DNA of 64,000 nt from an uncultured Glaciecola sp. (lineage in GTDB: Bacteria; Pseudomonadota; Gammaproteobacteria; Enterobacterales; Alteromonadaceae), in NCBI GenBank assembly GCA_947496235.1, contig CANMCE010000011.1, positions 62,001 through 126,000 of the forward strand. Direction: 5' to 3'. The position numbers and the translations under genes are program-made. The notes beneath the pieces are model-generated. The model ran no database searches and was not told the DNA's origin. It saw only the letters and a list, made by a program, of their open reading frames with translations. Below are positions 9,340 through 19,038 of the stretch, in pieces (the stretch's first letter is position 1; the number at the start of each line of letters is the position of its first letter).

Positions 9340-10549
9340 GAGCAACCCTCCGTTTAATATTGCTTTGGGCAACAAAATAATCAAATAGAGGCGCCCATAA
9401 ATTAGCGAACAGTATCGCAAGCATAATGCCCTCTGGGAAAGCAGGGTTTATTGCGCGAATAAGGATTGTCATAAATCCGATGAAGAAACCATACATCCAT
9501 TTTGCTTTATTGGTGAAAGATGCTGACACCGGATCTGTTGCCATAAAGAACATACCGAACGCCAAACCACCAATGACATAATGGTAATAGAAAGGCAGGT
9601 TAAACATTACATTGGATTCTGAGCCGACTATATTCAGAAGTCCACCGAAGAAAGCTACACCTAAGGCAACACCACTCACGATACGCCAGCTAGCAATTCC
9701 CATGTATATTATAAATAGACCACCCAGCATAATAGCCAAGGTAGACACTTCACCAACTGAGCCTGGAAGGTAACCTACAAAGGCATCCCAGAAGTTTAAC
9801 GCAGGTTCGCCATTAACGTAGCCAGTTTCAGCGGCAGTAAATTTACTTAACCAAGTTGCACCAGAAACACCGTCAGGCATTTGCGCAGCAATCCATACTT
9901 TATCACCTGAAATTTGTGCAGGATAAGCAAAGTATAAGAACGCGCGACCAGCAAGCGCTGGGTTAAGGAAGTTTCGACCAGTTCCACCAAAGATTTCTTT
10001 AGCGATAACTACACCGAAGGTAATGCCTAAGGCTACCTGCCATAAAGGTATAGTTGCTGGCAATGTCAATGAAAACAGAACCGAGGTTACAAAGAAACCT
10101 TCGTTGACTTCATGTTTACGGATTGATGCAAAAAGTACTTCCCAAAATCCACCCACAATGAATGTTGTTGCATAAATTGGAATGAAGAAGCAAGCGCCAT
10201 AGAACATAGCACCCAACACTCCCGTACTGGCGTCTAGAGTGCCACCTAATGCTGTGAACAATGATGCTTGCCACATATCAGGTAATGCACCACCAAGAGC
10301 AATTGCATCTTGTGCTTGAACACCAACATTGTACATGCCGTAGAACATCGCAGGGAAAGTCGCCATCCATACCATAATCATGATACGTTTAAGGTCAATA
10401 CTGTCTTTTACGTGGGTAGTAGATTTATTTACTTTACCCGGTGTATAAAAGATAGTCGCTGCCGCTTCGTAAAGGGCATAGAATTTTTCGTACTTACCAC
10501 CAGCTTCAAACTGGGGTTCGATTTTTTCTAAATATGCTTTTAAACCCAT
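9329..10549 (-). CDS. nqrB: Na+-NQR subunit B (covalent FMN, riboflavin)
   Basis: A 406-residue polytopic membrane subunit forming the main Na+ pathway. It begins [14 protein letters not shown], and an SGAT site at about residues 229-232 carries the Thr flavinylated by ApbE. Conserved segments such as [17 protein letters not shown] are present. A six-codon-longer frame exists, but the Met at 10549 follows GAGGG at correct spacing and begins one base after the nqrA stop. The tight spacing to nqrA and overlap with nqrC show the operon structure. Confidence 0.96.
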   Translation of the reverse strand: MGLKAYLEKIEPQFEAGGKYEKFYALYEAAATIFYTPGKVNKSTTHVKDSIDLKRIMIMVWMATFPAMFYGMYNVGVQAQDAIALGGALPDMWQASLFTALGGTLDASTGVLGAMFYGACFFIPIYATTFIVGGFWEVLFASIRKHEVNEGFFVTSVLFSLTLPATIPLWQVALGITFGVVIAKEIFGGTGRNFLNPALAGRAFLYFAYPAQISGDKVWIAAQMPDGVSGATWLSKFTAAETGYVNGEPALNFWDAFVGYLPGSVGEVSTLAIMLGGLFIIYMGIASWRIVSGVALGVAFFGGLLNIVGSESNVMFNLPFYYHYVIGGLAFGMFFMATDPVSASFTNKAKWMYGFFIGFMTILIRAINPAFPEGIMLAILFANLWAPLFDYFVAQSNIKRRVARVG

Positions 10550-10550
10550 C

Positions 10551-11891
10551 TTAACCCTCTGCTTCAATTTTGGTTAAACAATCACGCAAGATCGGACCGT
10601 AGTCATACTTGCCTGGGCAAACGTAAGTACAAAGCGCTAAATCTTCTTCATCAAGCTCCAATGCACCCATTTGTTGGGCACTATCAGTGTCACCTGAAAT
10701 AATATCTCTCAACAGCATCGTCGGTAAGATATCTAATGGCATGATTCGCTCATAATTACCAATAGGTACCATAGAACGCTCAGAACCATTAGTGGTAGAC
10801 GTCATGTCGAATTTCTTCTTACCTGCCAAGTGACCAAGATAAGCGCGAGTTACTGAATGTTTATCAGAGCCTGGCGTTATCCATCCAAGGAAGTGTTTCT
10901 CAGTATCTTCTTTTATCAAAGACACTTGTAAGTGGAAACGCCCAAGATAGGCGTGAGGTCCTGCAGCTTTAACACCGTTTAGCACTGAACCTGAAATCAC
11001 GCGTACAGGTGCATTTTCATATTGTCCCTGCGTTAGCTCAACAACATGAGCGCCAATTTGTGTTTTTACAATTTTGGGCTTGCTCGCCATTGGGCCTGCA
11101 ATAGACACCACACGAGACACGTCTAACTCACCAGAAGTTAGCGTAGCGCCTATAGCGATAGCGTCTTGGTAGTTAACATGCCAAACTTTTTTATTTTGAC
11201 CTACAGGGTCCAAGTGATGGATTGCAGTTCCAACTAACCCTGCTGGGTGAGGACCTGAAAACTCATGAACTTCAGCTTTATCGCTAGCCACATTTACAGT
11301 AGTGCCAGCTGCTTTAGTTACAAACACCTTACCATCTGTAAGACGCGACAAGGCAGCAATGCCGTTATCGAAGTCTTGTTGGCGTTCAGCAATCACAATA
11401 GCAGGATCGACTGCAAGGGGGTTTGAATCTATCGCGGTAACGAAAATAGAATGTGGAGTAGAATCAACGGCAGGGGCTTTACTGTATGGACGAGTTCGAA
11501 TACATGTCCATAAGCCTGATTCTATTAAAACATCCACAATCTCTTGGCGATCTGTAGACGCTAGGCTAGCAGCTTCGAATTTTTTAAATTCGACTGATTC
11601 CTCACCTTTAATGCCAATAACTACTGATTGTAAAACACGTTTTGCGCCACGGTTAACTTCTACAACTTCACCAGAAGCAGGAGCAGTATATTTGACACCA
11701 GGATTTTTCTTATCCTCAAATATTAACTGCCCTTTCTTAACCATATCACCGACTTGCACGTGCATAGTCGGACGCATACCATTATATTCCTCTCCAAGTA
11801 TGGCTGCCTTAGAAACCGAGACTGTGTCTACGATTTTTTGTTCTGGCGCGCCTGTAATTGGAAGGTCTAGACCTTTCTTTATCTTTATCAT
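10551..11891 (-). CDS. nqrA: Na+-NQR subunit A
   Basis: A 446-residue peripheral cytoplasmic subunit, first gene of nqrABCDEF. It begins [18 protein letters not shown], the standard NqrA opening. The C-terminal part contains [11 protein letters not shown] and [16 protein letters not shown], both recognisable in the family. NqrA carries no redox cofactor in the mature complex and has been implicated in quinone-related binding. I chose the ATG at 11891 over a TTG two codons upstream. A dyad and a candidate promoter lie upstream. Confidence 0.96.
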   Translation of the reverse strand: MIKIKKGLDLPITGAPEQKIVDTVSVSKAAILGEEYNGMRPTMHVQVGDMVKKGQLIFEDKKNPGVKYTAPASGEVVEVNRGAKRVLQSVVIGIKGEESVEFKKFEAASLASTDRQEIVDVLIESGLWTCIRTRPYSKAPAVDSTPHSIFVTAIDSNPLAVDPAIVIAERQQDFDNGIAALSRLTDGKVFVTKAAGTTVNVASDKAEVHEFSGPHPAGLVGTAIHHLDPVGQNKKVWHVNYQDAIAIGATLTSGELDVSRVVSIAGPMASKPKIVKTQIGAHVVELTQGQYENAPVRVISGSVLNGVKAAGPHAYLGRFHLQVSLIKEDTEKHFLGWITPGSDKHSVTRAYLGHLAGKKKFDMTSTTNGSERSMVPIGNYERIMPLDILPTMLLRDIISGDTDSAQQMGALELDEEDLALCTYVCPGKYDYGPILRDCLTKIEAEG

Positions 11892-11920
11892 ACGCAATTG
11901 ACTACTCTTAAATAGAAACC

Positions 11921-11957
11921 AATTTAAACGTGCCTACACATTAAGCGCGTTTAAATT
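11921..11957. promoter_or_regulatory. Dyad in the nqrA leader
   Basis: AATTTAAACG (11921-11930) and its exact reverse complement CGTTTAAATT (11948-11957) are separated by 17 bases, ending 30 bases before the nqrA start. It could be an operator or an mRNA stem-loop. The regulator is unknown. Confidence 0.45.
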
Positions 11958-12162
11958 AGCACCTATTCCATTAGATATTTTAGCCTACACACATAAAAAC
12001 ACTTGTCTAAGTATAGCTCCCTAAACAAACTGCTTCTCTGTTGTTTTTAATTACATTTTTGACACCAACGCCAATATTCCGCGAGAAAATGAAAGCGTGG
12101 AAACGCATTGGGCGTTTGAGTGGCGCGATTTTAGCACTAACCAAGCATAAAACGCTAACGGA

Positions 12163-12192
12163 ATTATACCAATAGCTTAATATTTCTGACAA
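12163..12192 (-). promoter_or_regulatory. Candidate nqr operon promoter
   Basis: On the minus strand TTGTCA (12187-12192, five of six -35 positions) is followed after 18 bases by a perfect TATAAT (12163-12168). It lies about 270 bases upstream of nqrA and would give a long leader. Confidence 0.5.
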
Positions 12193-12279
12193 TTTTGTTA
12201 AGTTTACATTCCAGTTGCCGTTTTGCCACAAGAGTTACAAAGGAAATCACTAAAATTCTTGAATTTGTTGCAATTATGT

Positions 12280-12310
12280 AAACGGCCAACTGAAAAATCA
12301 GTAGCCGTTT
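12280..12310 (-). terminator. Stem-loop downstream of dctP
   Basis: A two-part stem, AAACGGC / GCCGTTT and ACTGA / TCAGT around an AAAA loop, with small internal bulges. It lies 120 bases after the dctP stop. The minus-strand tail is not U-rich, so it may be a 3' stabilising or Rho-associated structure rather than a classic terminator. Confidence 0.35.
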
Positions 12311-12430
12311 CATAAAACCTTAGGTTTTCCCCTAAATACGCACTCATTATTCGCTAAAGACTCAAATTCGTTTATCACTAATTCACAAGGTTTGTTGTAG
12401 ACAGTCCCTTAAAAAAAACGCCAACCAAAG

Positions 12431-13516
12431 TTAACGATTTTCATAATAGGCTTGCTCTGACATCTGGTGATACTTTTTCACGCCTTGATAAAACGCCTCA
12501 TATGAAGTGTATACTTTGTCAAACATAGGATCTTCAGCTCGCTTTTCCTGCATGACTTTTTTTGTTGCCACTTTTAACGCTTCGATTACGTCTGCTGGCA
12601 AAGGTCTTACATCCACATTATGCTCATCTTGCAGTTGCTGCATTGCTTTGTAATTGGCCTGGGTATATTCATCTAACATATCTTGGTTGACCGCTCGGGT
12701 CGCAACTTCAATAATCTTTTGGAGGTCTTGAGGCAAACCTTCATATGCAGCTTTGTTAACGATAAATTCTAGCGTAGTTCCTGGTTCATGCCAGCCACTG
12801 TGATAATAATATTCGGCAGCTTTGTATAAACCGAAAGTTTGATCGTTGTAGGGTCCTACCCATTCTGTTGCATCTATAGCACCTGTTTGCAAAGCAGTAA
12901 AAATTTCTCCTCCGGTCAAAGTTACGGGCAAGCCCCCAACTTCTTTAAATACTTCTCCTCCTAAACCAGGAATCCGCATTTTTAATCCTTTGAGATCGTC
13001 TATAGAGTTAATTTCTTTTTTAAACCAACCCGCCATTTGCACCCCAGTGCTACCGCCGGCGAAAGGAATGACGCCAAAGGGCTCATATAACTCGCGCCAT
13101 AATTCTATTCCTCCGCCATACTGTAACCATGAATTCATTTCAGTTACGTTCATACCAAAAGGAATCGCAGAAAATATTGGCGCAGCGGGAATCTTTCCTT
13201 TCCAATAATAGGCACCTGCATGTCCCATTTCAGCGCTGCCACTAGACACAGCGTTAAACACTTCGAACCCTGGTACAAGCTCACCTGCACCATAAACGGT
13301 AACTTGAAGCCTTCCCCCTGACATTTCATTCACATAGGTAGCAAATGTTTCTGGGGCCCTGCCTAAACCGGGAAAGTTCTTAGGCCAAGAAGTGACTAAC
13401 TTCCATTTATAAACTTTAGTTTCTGTTGCTGTGGGTGTTGCTTTTTCGTCACCACCACAAGCCCATAGCATTCCAACTAGCATTACAAGACTAATTATTT
13501 TAAGAATATTTTTCAT
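12431..13516 (-). CDS. TRAP transporter substrate-binding lipoprotein (DctP family)
   Basis: A 361-residue periplasmic binding component of a tripartite ATP-independent transporter. The signal ends in a lipobox-like MLVGMLWAC, so Cys20 is probably lipidated and the protein tethered. The mature part has the DctP fold: YKWKLVTSWPKNFPG at the start, then DDLKGLKMRIPGLGGE with the conserved carboxylate-binding Arg, and TGAIDATEWVGPYND. The TSWPKNFPG opening and TEWVGPYND stretch recall binding proteins for 2-oxo acids such as the Rhodobacter TakP type. That ligand is an inference. The gene follows dctM by 20 nt, in an order Q-M-P. Confidence 0.88.
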   Translation of the reverse strand: MKNILKIISLVMLVGMLWACGGDEKATPTATETKVYKWKLVTSWPKNFPGLGRAPETFATYVNEMSGGRLQVTVYGAGELVPGFEVFNAVSSGSAEMGHAGAYYWKGKIPAAPIFSAIPFGMNVTEMNSWLQYGGGIELWRELYEPFGVIPFAGGSTGVQMAGWFKKEINSIDDLKGLKMRIPGLGGEVFKEVGGLPVTLTGGEIFTALQTGAIDATEWVGPYNDQTFGLYKAAEYYYHSGWHEPGTTLEFIVNKAAYEGLPQDLQKIIEVATRAVNQDMLDEYTQANYKAMQQLQDEHNVDVRPLPADVIEALKVATKKVMQEKRAEDPMFDKVYTSYEAFYQGVKKYHQMSEQAYYENR

Positions 13517-13536
13517 TACCTAACTCCTTCTATTGC

Positions 13537-14910
13537 CTAGTTATCCGGATAAATTTTATCTGGAAGCCAAGTCACCAATTCTGGCCATACTGCTAATAAA
13601 ATAAGCAAACTTAATTGAATGATGATAAATGGGATTACACCTTTATAAATGTGTTCTGTTTTCACTACCTCGGTTGCAACTCCTCGCAAATAAAACAAAG
13701 CAAAACCAAACGGAGGTGTTAAAAAGGAGGTTTGTAAATTAACCGCTATCATAATGCCCAGCCATAAAGGATCTACACCCATGACAATTAGTATAGGTGC
13801 TACAATTGGGACTACAACAAAGGTGATTTCGATAAAATCTAAAATAAATCCTAGTAAGAATATGATTAGCATGACCAACAAGGTTGCCGTGACTACCCCA
13901 CCAGGCATCTGCGTAAAGAAGGTTTTGAGCAAATGCTCACCACCAAAGCCTCTAAAAACCAACGAAAAGATACTGGCACCAATTAAAATCAGAAATACCA
14001 TGCAAGTTACTTTAGTCGTTTCTAGGGAGACGTGTTTAAGATTTTCTTTGTTTAATGCACGTTTAAATGCAGCCAAGACGAGAGCTCCAACAGCGCCAAC
14101 ACCAGCAGCTTCTGTCGGAGTAGCATAACCTAAGAGTATTGAACCCAAAACCGTCACTATAAGTAACAGCGGCGGCACAAGAGCTTTTAATAAATTAGCC
14201 AGTGAGCCATGTTCGTTTTCTTGTCCTTTATCAGGGATTTGGTGGGGAGAAAAAACGCTGACTCCCCATAAATAACAAAGGTACATTACGACTAAAATTA
14301 ATCCTGGAATTATTGCTCCAACAAACAAGTCCCCCACAGATACGCTATCCGGTGAAAATATTCCCATATCTAATTGGGCTTTTTGATATGCACTACTTAG
14401 CACATCCCCCAATAAAACCAGTGCAATGGACGGCGGGATAATTTGCCCTAAGGTGCCTGTAGCACAAATGCTTCCTGTTGCTAAGGCAGGTGAATAGCCA
14501 CGTTTCAACATGGTTGGAAGGGACAACAACCCCATAGTGACCACGGTTGCGCCCACTATGCCGGTGCTTGCCGCCAACAACATACCTACGATGACTACGG
14601 AAACGCCCAGACCGCTTTTGAATCGACCTAACAACGCTGACATCGAGGTTAATAGATCTTCTGCTATTTTTGCGCGCTCTAGCACTATCCCCATAAACAC
14701 GAAGAGCGGCACTGCTATCAAGGTAGTATTACTAACAATTCCGAATAATCGAGAGGGTGCAGTTAACAGATAATTTGCATCGAAAACCCCAAATAAAGCA
14801 CCTAGTCCGGCAAATATCAAAGACACGCCAGCCAATGTTAATGCCACAGGGTATCCTAAAAGTAATGCACCACAGACACCGACAAATAGGAGTAGAGATA
14901 ACCATTCCAT
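13537..14910 (-). CDS. TRAP transporter large membrane subunit (DctM family)
   Basis: A 457-residue polytopic protein with about 12 membrane helices, the channel subunit of a Na+-driven TRAP transporter. Recognisable family segments include the glycine-rich GMLLAASTGIVGATVVTMG, SICATGTLGQIIPPSIALVL, and NLQTSFLTPPFGFALFYLRG near the C-terminus. Its start overlaps the dctQ stop by one base, and the binding protein follows, so the three parts are co-expressed. It would move an organic acid into the cytoplasm together with sodium. Confidence 0.92.
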   Translation of the reverse strand: MEWLSLLLFVGVCGALLLGYPVALTLAGVSLIFAGLGALFGVFDANYLLTAPSRLFGIVSNTTLIAVPLFVFMGIVLERAKIAEDLLTSMSALLGRFKSGLGVSVVIVGMLLAASTGIVGATVVTMGLLSLPTMLKRGYSPALATGSICATGTLGQIIPPSIALVLLGDVLSSAYQKAQLDMGIFSPDSVSVGDLFVGAIIPGLILVVMYLCYLWGVSVFSPHQIPDKGQENEHGSLANLLKALVPPLLLIVTVLGSILLGYATPTEAAGVGAVGALVLAAFKRALNKENLKHVSLETTKVTCMVFLILIGASIFSLVFRGFGGEHLLKTFFTQMPGGVVTATLLVMLIIFLLGFILDFIEITFVVVPIVAPILIVMGVDPLWLGIMIAVNLQTSFLTPPFGFALFYLRGVATEVVKTEHIYKGVIPFIIIQLSLLILLAVWPELVTWLPDKIYPDN

Positions 14911-15434
14911 TAAGGTGTCTCCTTGATTACGCTTGGCGTATTTAAAAGCGACAAGGTGTGTTTGATAATTTCAGAAACAGCTTGGATCACCAAACTCAAG
15001 GAAAATAAAAATATGAAGGTTTTAAGTAAAAACACCAAAGGTAGCCCTCCAGGCTCCATGCTCCCTTCAAGCAGAGACCAAGATTCGGCAACATAATCAA
15101 TACACACAATTGCAATATACAGGCTTACAGGCAACATAAAACACAAGCTACCGAGTAAGTTTACCCAAGTTTTTTTGCGATTAGTGAACCTGCGGTAAAA
15201 TATATCGACTCTTACGTGACCATCCTGTTGATAGGTATAAGCTGCGCCGAGTAAAAATACTGCGGCATGAAGATAGGTCACCGATTCCTGAAGTGCAATC
15301 CATCCGAGGTTAAAGCCATAACGCAATACCACAATAATGAACATTAATAGCGCCATCACAATAGTGGCATAACTAATAAACCGCCCCATGAGACTATTAA
15401 TACTGTCTATGAACGCAGATATTTTAAGTAACAT
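14910..15434 (-). CDS. TRAP transporter small membrane subunit (DctQ family)
   Basis: A 174-residue protein with four membrane helices, the small subunit of the TRAP transporter. The RYGFNLGWIALQESVTYLHA and YQQDGHVRVDIFYRR stretches are typical of DctQ proteins. It is the first gene in this operon, and its last base is shared with the dctM start. The ribosome-binding site upstream of the ATG is weak. Substrate follows that of the DctP partner and is not known. Confidence 0.88.
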   Translation of the reverse strand: MLLKISAFIDSINSLMGRFISYATIVMALLMFIIVVLRYGFNLGWIALQESVTYLHAAVFLLGAAYTYQQDGHVRVDIFYRRFTNRKKTWVNLLGSLCFMLPVSLYIAIVCIDYVAESWSLLEGSMEPGGLPLVFLLKTFIFLFSLSLVIQAVSEIIKHTLSLLNTPSVIKETP

Positions 15435-15566
15435 AATGAATTAGTGTTATTTTTTTGTAGCCGCATTGTGTCACAAAGTTAAACACTTGAAAATCTTAGA
15501 AAGGGGTTTTAATTAGAATCAGAATGATATTGTGTAGATTGTTGAATATTTGAGTCAGACTGAGTC

Positions 15567-15584
15567 AGCAAGCTCTCGCTTGCT
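15567..15584 (-). terminator. Stem-loop downstream of fklB
   Basis: A 7-bp perfect stem AGCAAGC / GCTTGCT with a TCTC loop lies about 20 bases after the fklB stop. No strong U-run follows on the minus strand, so terminator function is uncertain. Confidence 0.4.
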
Positions 15585-15602
15585 AACTCTAAAATAATAA
15601 AA

Positions 15603-16223
15603 CTAGGCGTTTACTTCCAATAGTTCTATATCAAATACCAAGGTTGAATATGGACCAATTGCAGCACCTGCACCTTGCTCCCCATAAGCGAGATGATGAG
15701 GAATATGCAAGCGCCACTTATCACCAACAGACATAAGTTGAAGGGCTTCCGTCCAACCTTTAATAACACCATTTACTGGAAATTGAGCAGGTTGACCTCT
15801 GTCATAACTGCTATCAAACACGGTTCCATCGATTAGGGTGCCATGATAATGAGTGGTTACTGTAGATGCAGCAGAAGGGCTGGCGCCGTCGCCTTTTTCT
15901 AACACTTCGTATTGAAGACCAGACTCGGTTACTGTAATTTCATCTCTTTTAGCATTTTCCGCTAAATAAGACTCACCTTCGGCAACCACAGCAGCAAATT
16001 GTTCTTCTTTTGCCGCTTGCATGCGTTGATGAATTTCATTAAAGGCAACACGTAGCTCATCATTGCTTACTTGAGGCGCTTGACCGCCAAAACCGTCTTG
16101 TATACCCGCAATAACTACCTCTAAAGCCATACCTTCAAATGGATTAGATGCTAGTTGTTGACCCATTTGATAACCGATACCATAACTGGCATGCTCTTCG
16201 ATACTAGAATATTTTTCGCTCAC
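15603..16223 (-). CDS. fklB: FKBP-type peptidyl-prolyl isomerase FklB
   Basis: A 206-residue prolyl isomerase of the FkpA/FklB/Mip type. An N-terminal helical dimerisation region (about 1-95, with GIGYQMGQQLASNPF) is followed by a C-terminal FKBP domain. Family motifs include VTTHYHGTLIDGTVFDSSYD, FPVNGVIKGWTEALQLM and IPHHLAYGEQGAG. No signal peptide is visible, so it is cytoplasmic like E. coli FklB (206 residues) rather than periplasmic FkpA. It is divergent from ppc with a 196-bp shared upstream region, and monocistronic. Confidence 0.92.
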   Translation of the reverse strand: MSEKYSSIEEHASYGIGYQMGQQLASNPFEGMALEVVIAGIQDGFGGQAPQVSNDELRVAFNEIHQRMQAAKEEQFAAVVAEGESYLAENAKRDEITVTESGLQYEVLEKGDGASPSAASTVTTHYHGTLIDGTVFDSSYDRGQPAQFPVNGVIKGWTEALQLMSVGDKWRLHIPHHLAYGEQGAGAAIGPYSTLVFDIELLEVNA

Positions 16224-16419
16224 AAAAATCCTTGATTGTTTTTCTAAAGTTTAAAGATATAAGAATACCATATTCTGAAATTCAATCCTAATTCGAACAA
16301 AAATGTAGTAATATTACGAAAATTTCGCAGTTTAATGCTTGTTGTCTTAATTGCAAAAGGCCTACAAAACAGGCTAAATTAAGACAATCAGCGCCAATAA
16401 AAAAGGAAATTTAGTCATT

Positions 16420-19035
16420 ATGAAGCAAGATCTCGTCGCTCAATTAAAAGATACTATTAAGTATTTAGGCGCCACTTTAGGTGAAACTATAGAAGCTGAA
16501 TTAGGTACTGAATGGCTTGAACGAATAGAAGCAATTCGCCACGATGGCAGAGCCTCCTCTAATGGCAACGAAGATTGCACTAAAAAGCTCGCTGCTACTA
16601 TCTCATCATTGGATAACCAATCACTGTTAACCATAGCACGAGCCTTTGCCCAATTTTTGACGTTGGCCAATATTGCTGAGCAGGAATTTAATACTGAAGC
16701 CCAGCAAGAACAAAGTTTAAAAACTTATTTAGACAAGCTCATCGAACGCAAAGACGATATTCCAGCGGATAAAATTCAAGCGGCAATTAATAAGCTTAAT
16801 ATTGACCTGGTATTAACAGCTCACCCAACGGAGGTGACGCGAAGAACCAATATTCATAAGCACAGACAATTAGCCAGTCAATTATTGAAACTCCACAGTA
16901 GCGAATTAACCGAAGTCGAGCAGCGCAGAGTGAAATCTCGAATAGGCGATTTAATTGCACAATCTTGGCATACAGAAGAAATTCGCTCAGTGCGCCCTAC
17001 TCCTGTAGATGAGGCTAGATGGGGATTTTCAGTCATTGAAAATTCACTATGGGAAGCCGTTCCTGATTTTATGCGTGATCTAGATGATTTCTTGCAAACG
17101 AATTTTCAACAATCTTTAGCGTTAGACGCGAAACCTGTACAATTTGGTTCTTGGATGGGTGGAGACCGCGACGGTAATCCATTCGTAACATCTACAGTGA
17201 CTCAAGAAGTACTCTTTAGAGCAAGACGTCGAGCGGCGAAGTTGTTCTTACAAGACCTCAACCAATTGTTTGTCGAGCTATCGATGAATAAATGCAATGC
17301 TAGTGTTCGAGAAATAGTCGGTGACGCAAAAGAACCTTACAGAGAATTAATTAAACCCCTGATTGATAAATTTGAACTTACGCGCGAAGGGCGCGTTGAT
17401 GCAAGTGAATGGGTGCAATCAAATGATGAACTATTAACCCCGCTGACTCTTTGTTATGAGTCGTTATGCGAGTGTGGCATGCGTGTGATTGCAGACGGAC
17501 TGCTGCTAGACACCATTAGACGTGCCTACGCTTTCGGCACAAACTTATTAAAACTCGACATTCGACAAGACAGTCAGCGTCATGCCGACGTGTTTAGTGA
17601 ATTGACTAGATACCTGGGTCTAGGCGACTACAATCAGTGGGAGGAGGTTGATAAACAAGCTTTCTTGTTACGAGAGTTAAGCTCTCGTCGCCCATTGATA
17701 CCCCAAAAATGGACGCCTTCTGAAGAAGTCCAAGAAGTATTAGATACTTGCCGAGTAATCGCAAAAAATGATAAGGCTGGTTTTGGTATTTATATTATAT
17801 CCATGGCCAGTGAGCCCTCTGATGTATTAGCCGTGCAACTTTTATTGAAAGAAGCAGGCGTCGACTGGCCGATGCCAGTAGCACCATTATTTGAAACACT
17901 GGACGATTTAAATAATTCTCCACGTGTAATGCAGTCTTTATTGGATATTGATTGGTATCGCGGATATATCAACGGTCGTCAATATGTGATGATAGGATAT
18001 TCGGATTCAGCTAAAGATGCGGGTTCACTTGCTGCCGGCTGGGCTCAGTACACATCACAAGAAGCTTTAGTTAATCTAGCCCGACAGCAGAATATCGAAC
18101 TAACCCTTTTCCATGGTCGCGGCGGCACTATTGGTCGTGGGGGTTTACCAGCAAAAGCTGCCATTCATTCTCAACCACCAGGCTCTCTGGATGGTGGCTT
18201 TAGGGTAACGGAGCAAGGTGAAACTATTCGCTATAAATTCGGTATGCCACAATTAGCCAAGAAAAGTCTATCCTTATATGCATCTGCAGTGGTTGAAGCC
18301 TTAACCTCACCGCCTCCTGCACCTAAACAGGAATGGCGTGAAATCATTGGCGAAATGGCAGATAAGGCGCGCGACAACTATCGCGGCATCGTGCGAGAGA
18401 GCAAGGACTTCGTGCCCTATTTCCGCGTCGCGACGCCTGAACAAGAATTGGGTAAGCTGCCCTTAGGTAGTCGCCCGGCAAAACGCAAACCCCAAGGCGG
18501 AATTGAGAGTCTTCGAGCGATCCCTTGGATCTTCGCTTGGGCACAAACCCGTTTAGTACTGCCAAGTTGGCTAGGCGTTATGCGTGCAGTCAAAGCCGTT
18601 AACACTGAAGAGAATGCAGCTACGGTTCAAGAAATGATTGAGCAATGGCCATTCTTCGCCTCTCGATTATCAATGCTCGACATGGTATTCAAAAAAGCCG
18701 CGCCTAGTATTTCTGAAGCCTACGACAAGCGATTAGTGCCAAAAGAACTCGCTCATTTTGGCGAAGCTTTGCGCGAAGAGTTAAAAGAAAGTATGCAAAC
18801 CTTGCTGACCATTACTGGTCACGAGCATATGATGGAAGATGATCCTCACGGTCGCACATCAATGAATATTAGAGCAACATACTTACAACCTCTGCATTAT
18901 CTGCAAATCGAGTTACTTGATCGCATCCGTAAAGCTGAAGCATCAAATTACACCGATGATGATGTGACCACTCTAGAGCGCGCCATGATGGTAGCGATTA
19001 CGGGTATTGCTGTGGGAATTCGAAACACAGGTTAA
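16420..19035 (+). CDS. ppc: Phosphoenolpyruvate carboxylase
   Basis: An 871-residue enzyme that fixes bicarbonate onto phosphoenolpyruvate to give oxaloacetate, replenishing the TCA cycle. The active-site motif VLTAHPTEVTRRT places the catalytic His at 135, and FHGRGGTIGRGG lies near residues 563-576. The C-terminus ends in the conserved NTG. Length is close to E. coli Ppc (883). AAAGGAAAT lies upstream of the ATG. It is followed after 3 nt by a SpoU-type methyltransferase gene, so the two are probably co-transcribed, though no functional link is evident. Confidence 0.97.
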   Translation: MKQDLVAQLKDTIKYLGATLGETIEAELGTEWLERIEAIRHDGRASSNGNEDCTKKLAATISSLDNQSLLTIARAFAQFLTLANIAEQEFNTEAQQEQSLKTYLDKLIERKDDIPADKIQAAINKLNIDLVLTAHPTEVTRRTNIHKHRQLASQLLKLHSSELTEVEQRRVKSRIGDLIAQSWHTEEIRSVRPTPVDEARWGFSVIENSLWEAVPDFMRDLDDFLQTNFQQSLALDAKPVQFGSWMGGDRDGNPFVTSTVTQEVLFRARRRAAKLFLQDLNQLFVELSMNKCNASVREIVGDAKEPYRELIKPLIDKFELTREGRVDASEWVQSNDELLTPLTLCYESLCECGMRVIADGLLLDTIRRAYAFGTNLLKLDIRQDSQRHADVFSELTRYLGLGDYNQWEEVDKQAFLLRELSSRRPLIPQKWTPSEEVQEVLDTCRVIAKNDKAGFGIYIISMASEPSDVLAVQLLLKEAGVDWPMPVAPLFETLDDLNNSPRVMQSLLDIDWYRGYINGRQYVMIGYSDSAKDAGSLAAGWAQYTSQEALVNLARQQNIELTLFHGRGGTIGRGGLPAKAAIHSQPPGSLDGGFRVTEQGETIRYKFGMPQLAKKSLSLYASAVVEALTSPPPAPKQEWREIIGEMADKARDNYRGIVRESKDFVPYFRVATPEQELGKLPLGSRPAKRKPQGGIESLRAIPWIFAWAQTRLVLPSWLGVMRAVKAVNTEENAATVQEMIEQWPFFASRLSMLDMVFKKAAPSISEAYDKRLVPKELAHFGEALREELKESMQTLLTITGHEHMMEDDPHGRTSMNIRATYLQPLHYLQIELLDRIRKAEASNYTDDDVTTLERAMMVAITGIAVGIRNTG

Positions 19036-19038
19036 CCT

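Larger units (their letters stand above)
11892..12430. other. nqr leader and TRAP 3' region (no supported gene)
   Basis: A 539-bp gap between nqrA and the TRAP binding-protein gene, both on the minus strand. From left to right it contains a dyad close to nqrA, a candidate nqr promoter and a stem-loop after dctP, each listed separately. A 74-codon minus-strand frame (12007-12231) runs across the candidate promoter and looks non-coding. If the promoter is right, the nqr mRNA has a leader of about 260 nt. I recognise no riboswitch class in it. Confidence 0.6.

Noticed and set aside
8569..9420. Longer nqrC frame starting inside nqrB coding sequence
   Set aside because: The extra 27 residues are not found in NqrC proteins and no ribosome-binding site precedes them; the GTG at 9339 has GGAGGG upstream.
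11302..11901. 199-codon plus-strand frame opposite nqrA
   Set aside because: Lies antisense to a clear gene, low-complexity composition, no ribosome-binding site; a shadow of nqrA codons. The same applies to other long antisense frames such as 3145-3618 over dinB.
12089..12175. 28-codon plus-strand frame inside the nqr leader region
   Set aside because: Reads as a basic, helix-like peptide but has only a weak upstream site and no support; too short to claim.
12007..12231. 74-codon minus-strand reading frame upstream of nqrA
   Set aside because: No ribosome-binding site, no recognisable domain, and it runs through the candidate nqr promoter; treated as non-coding.
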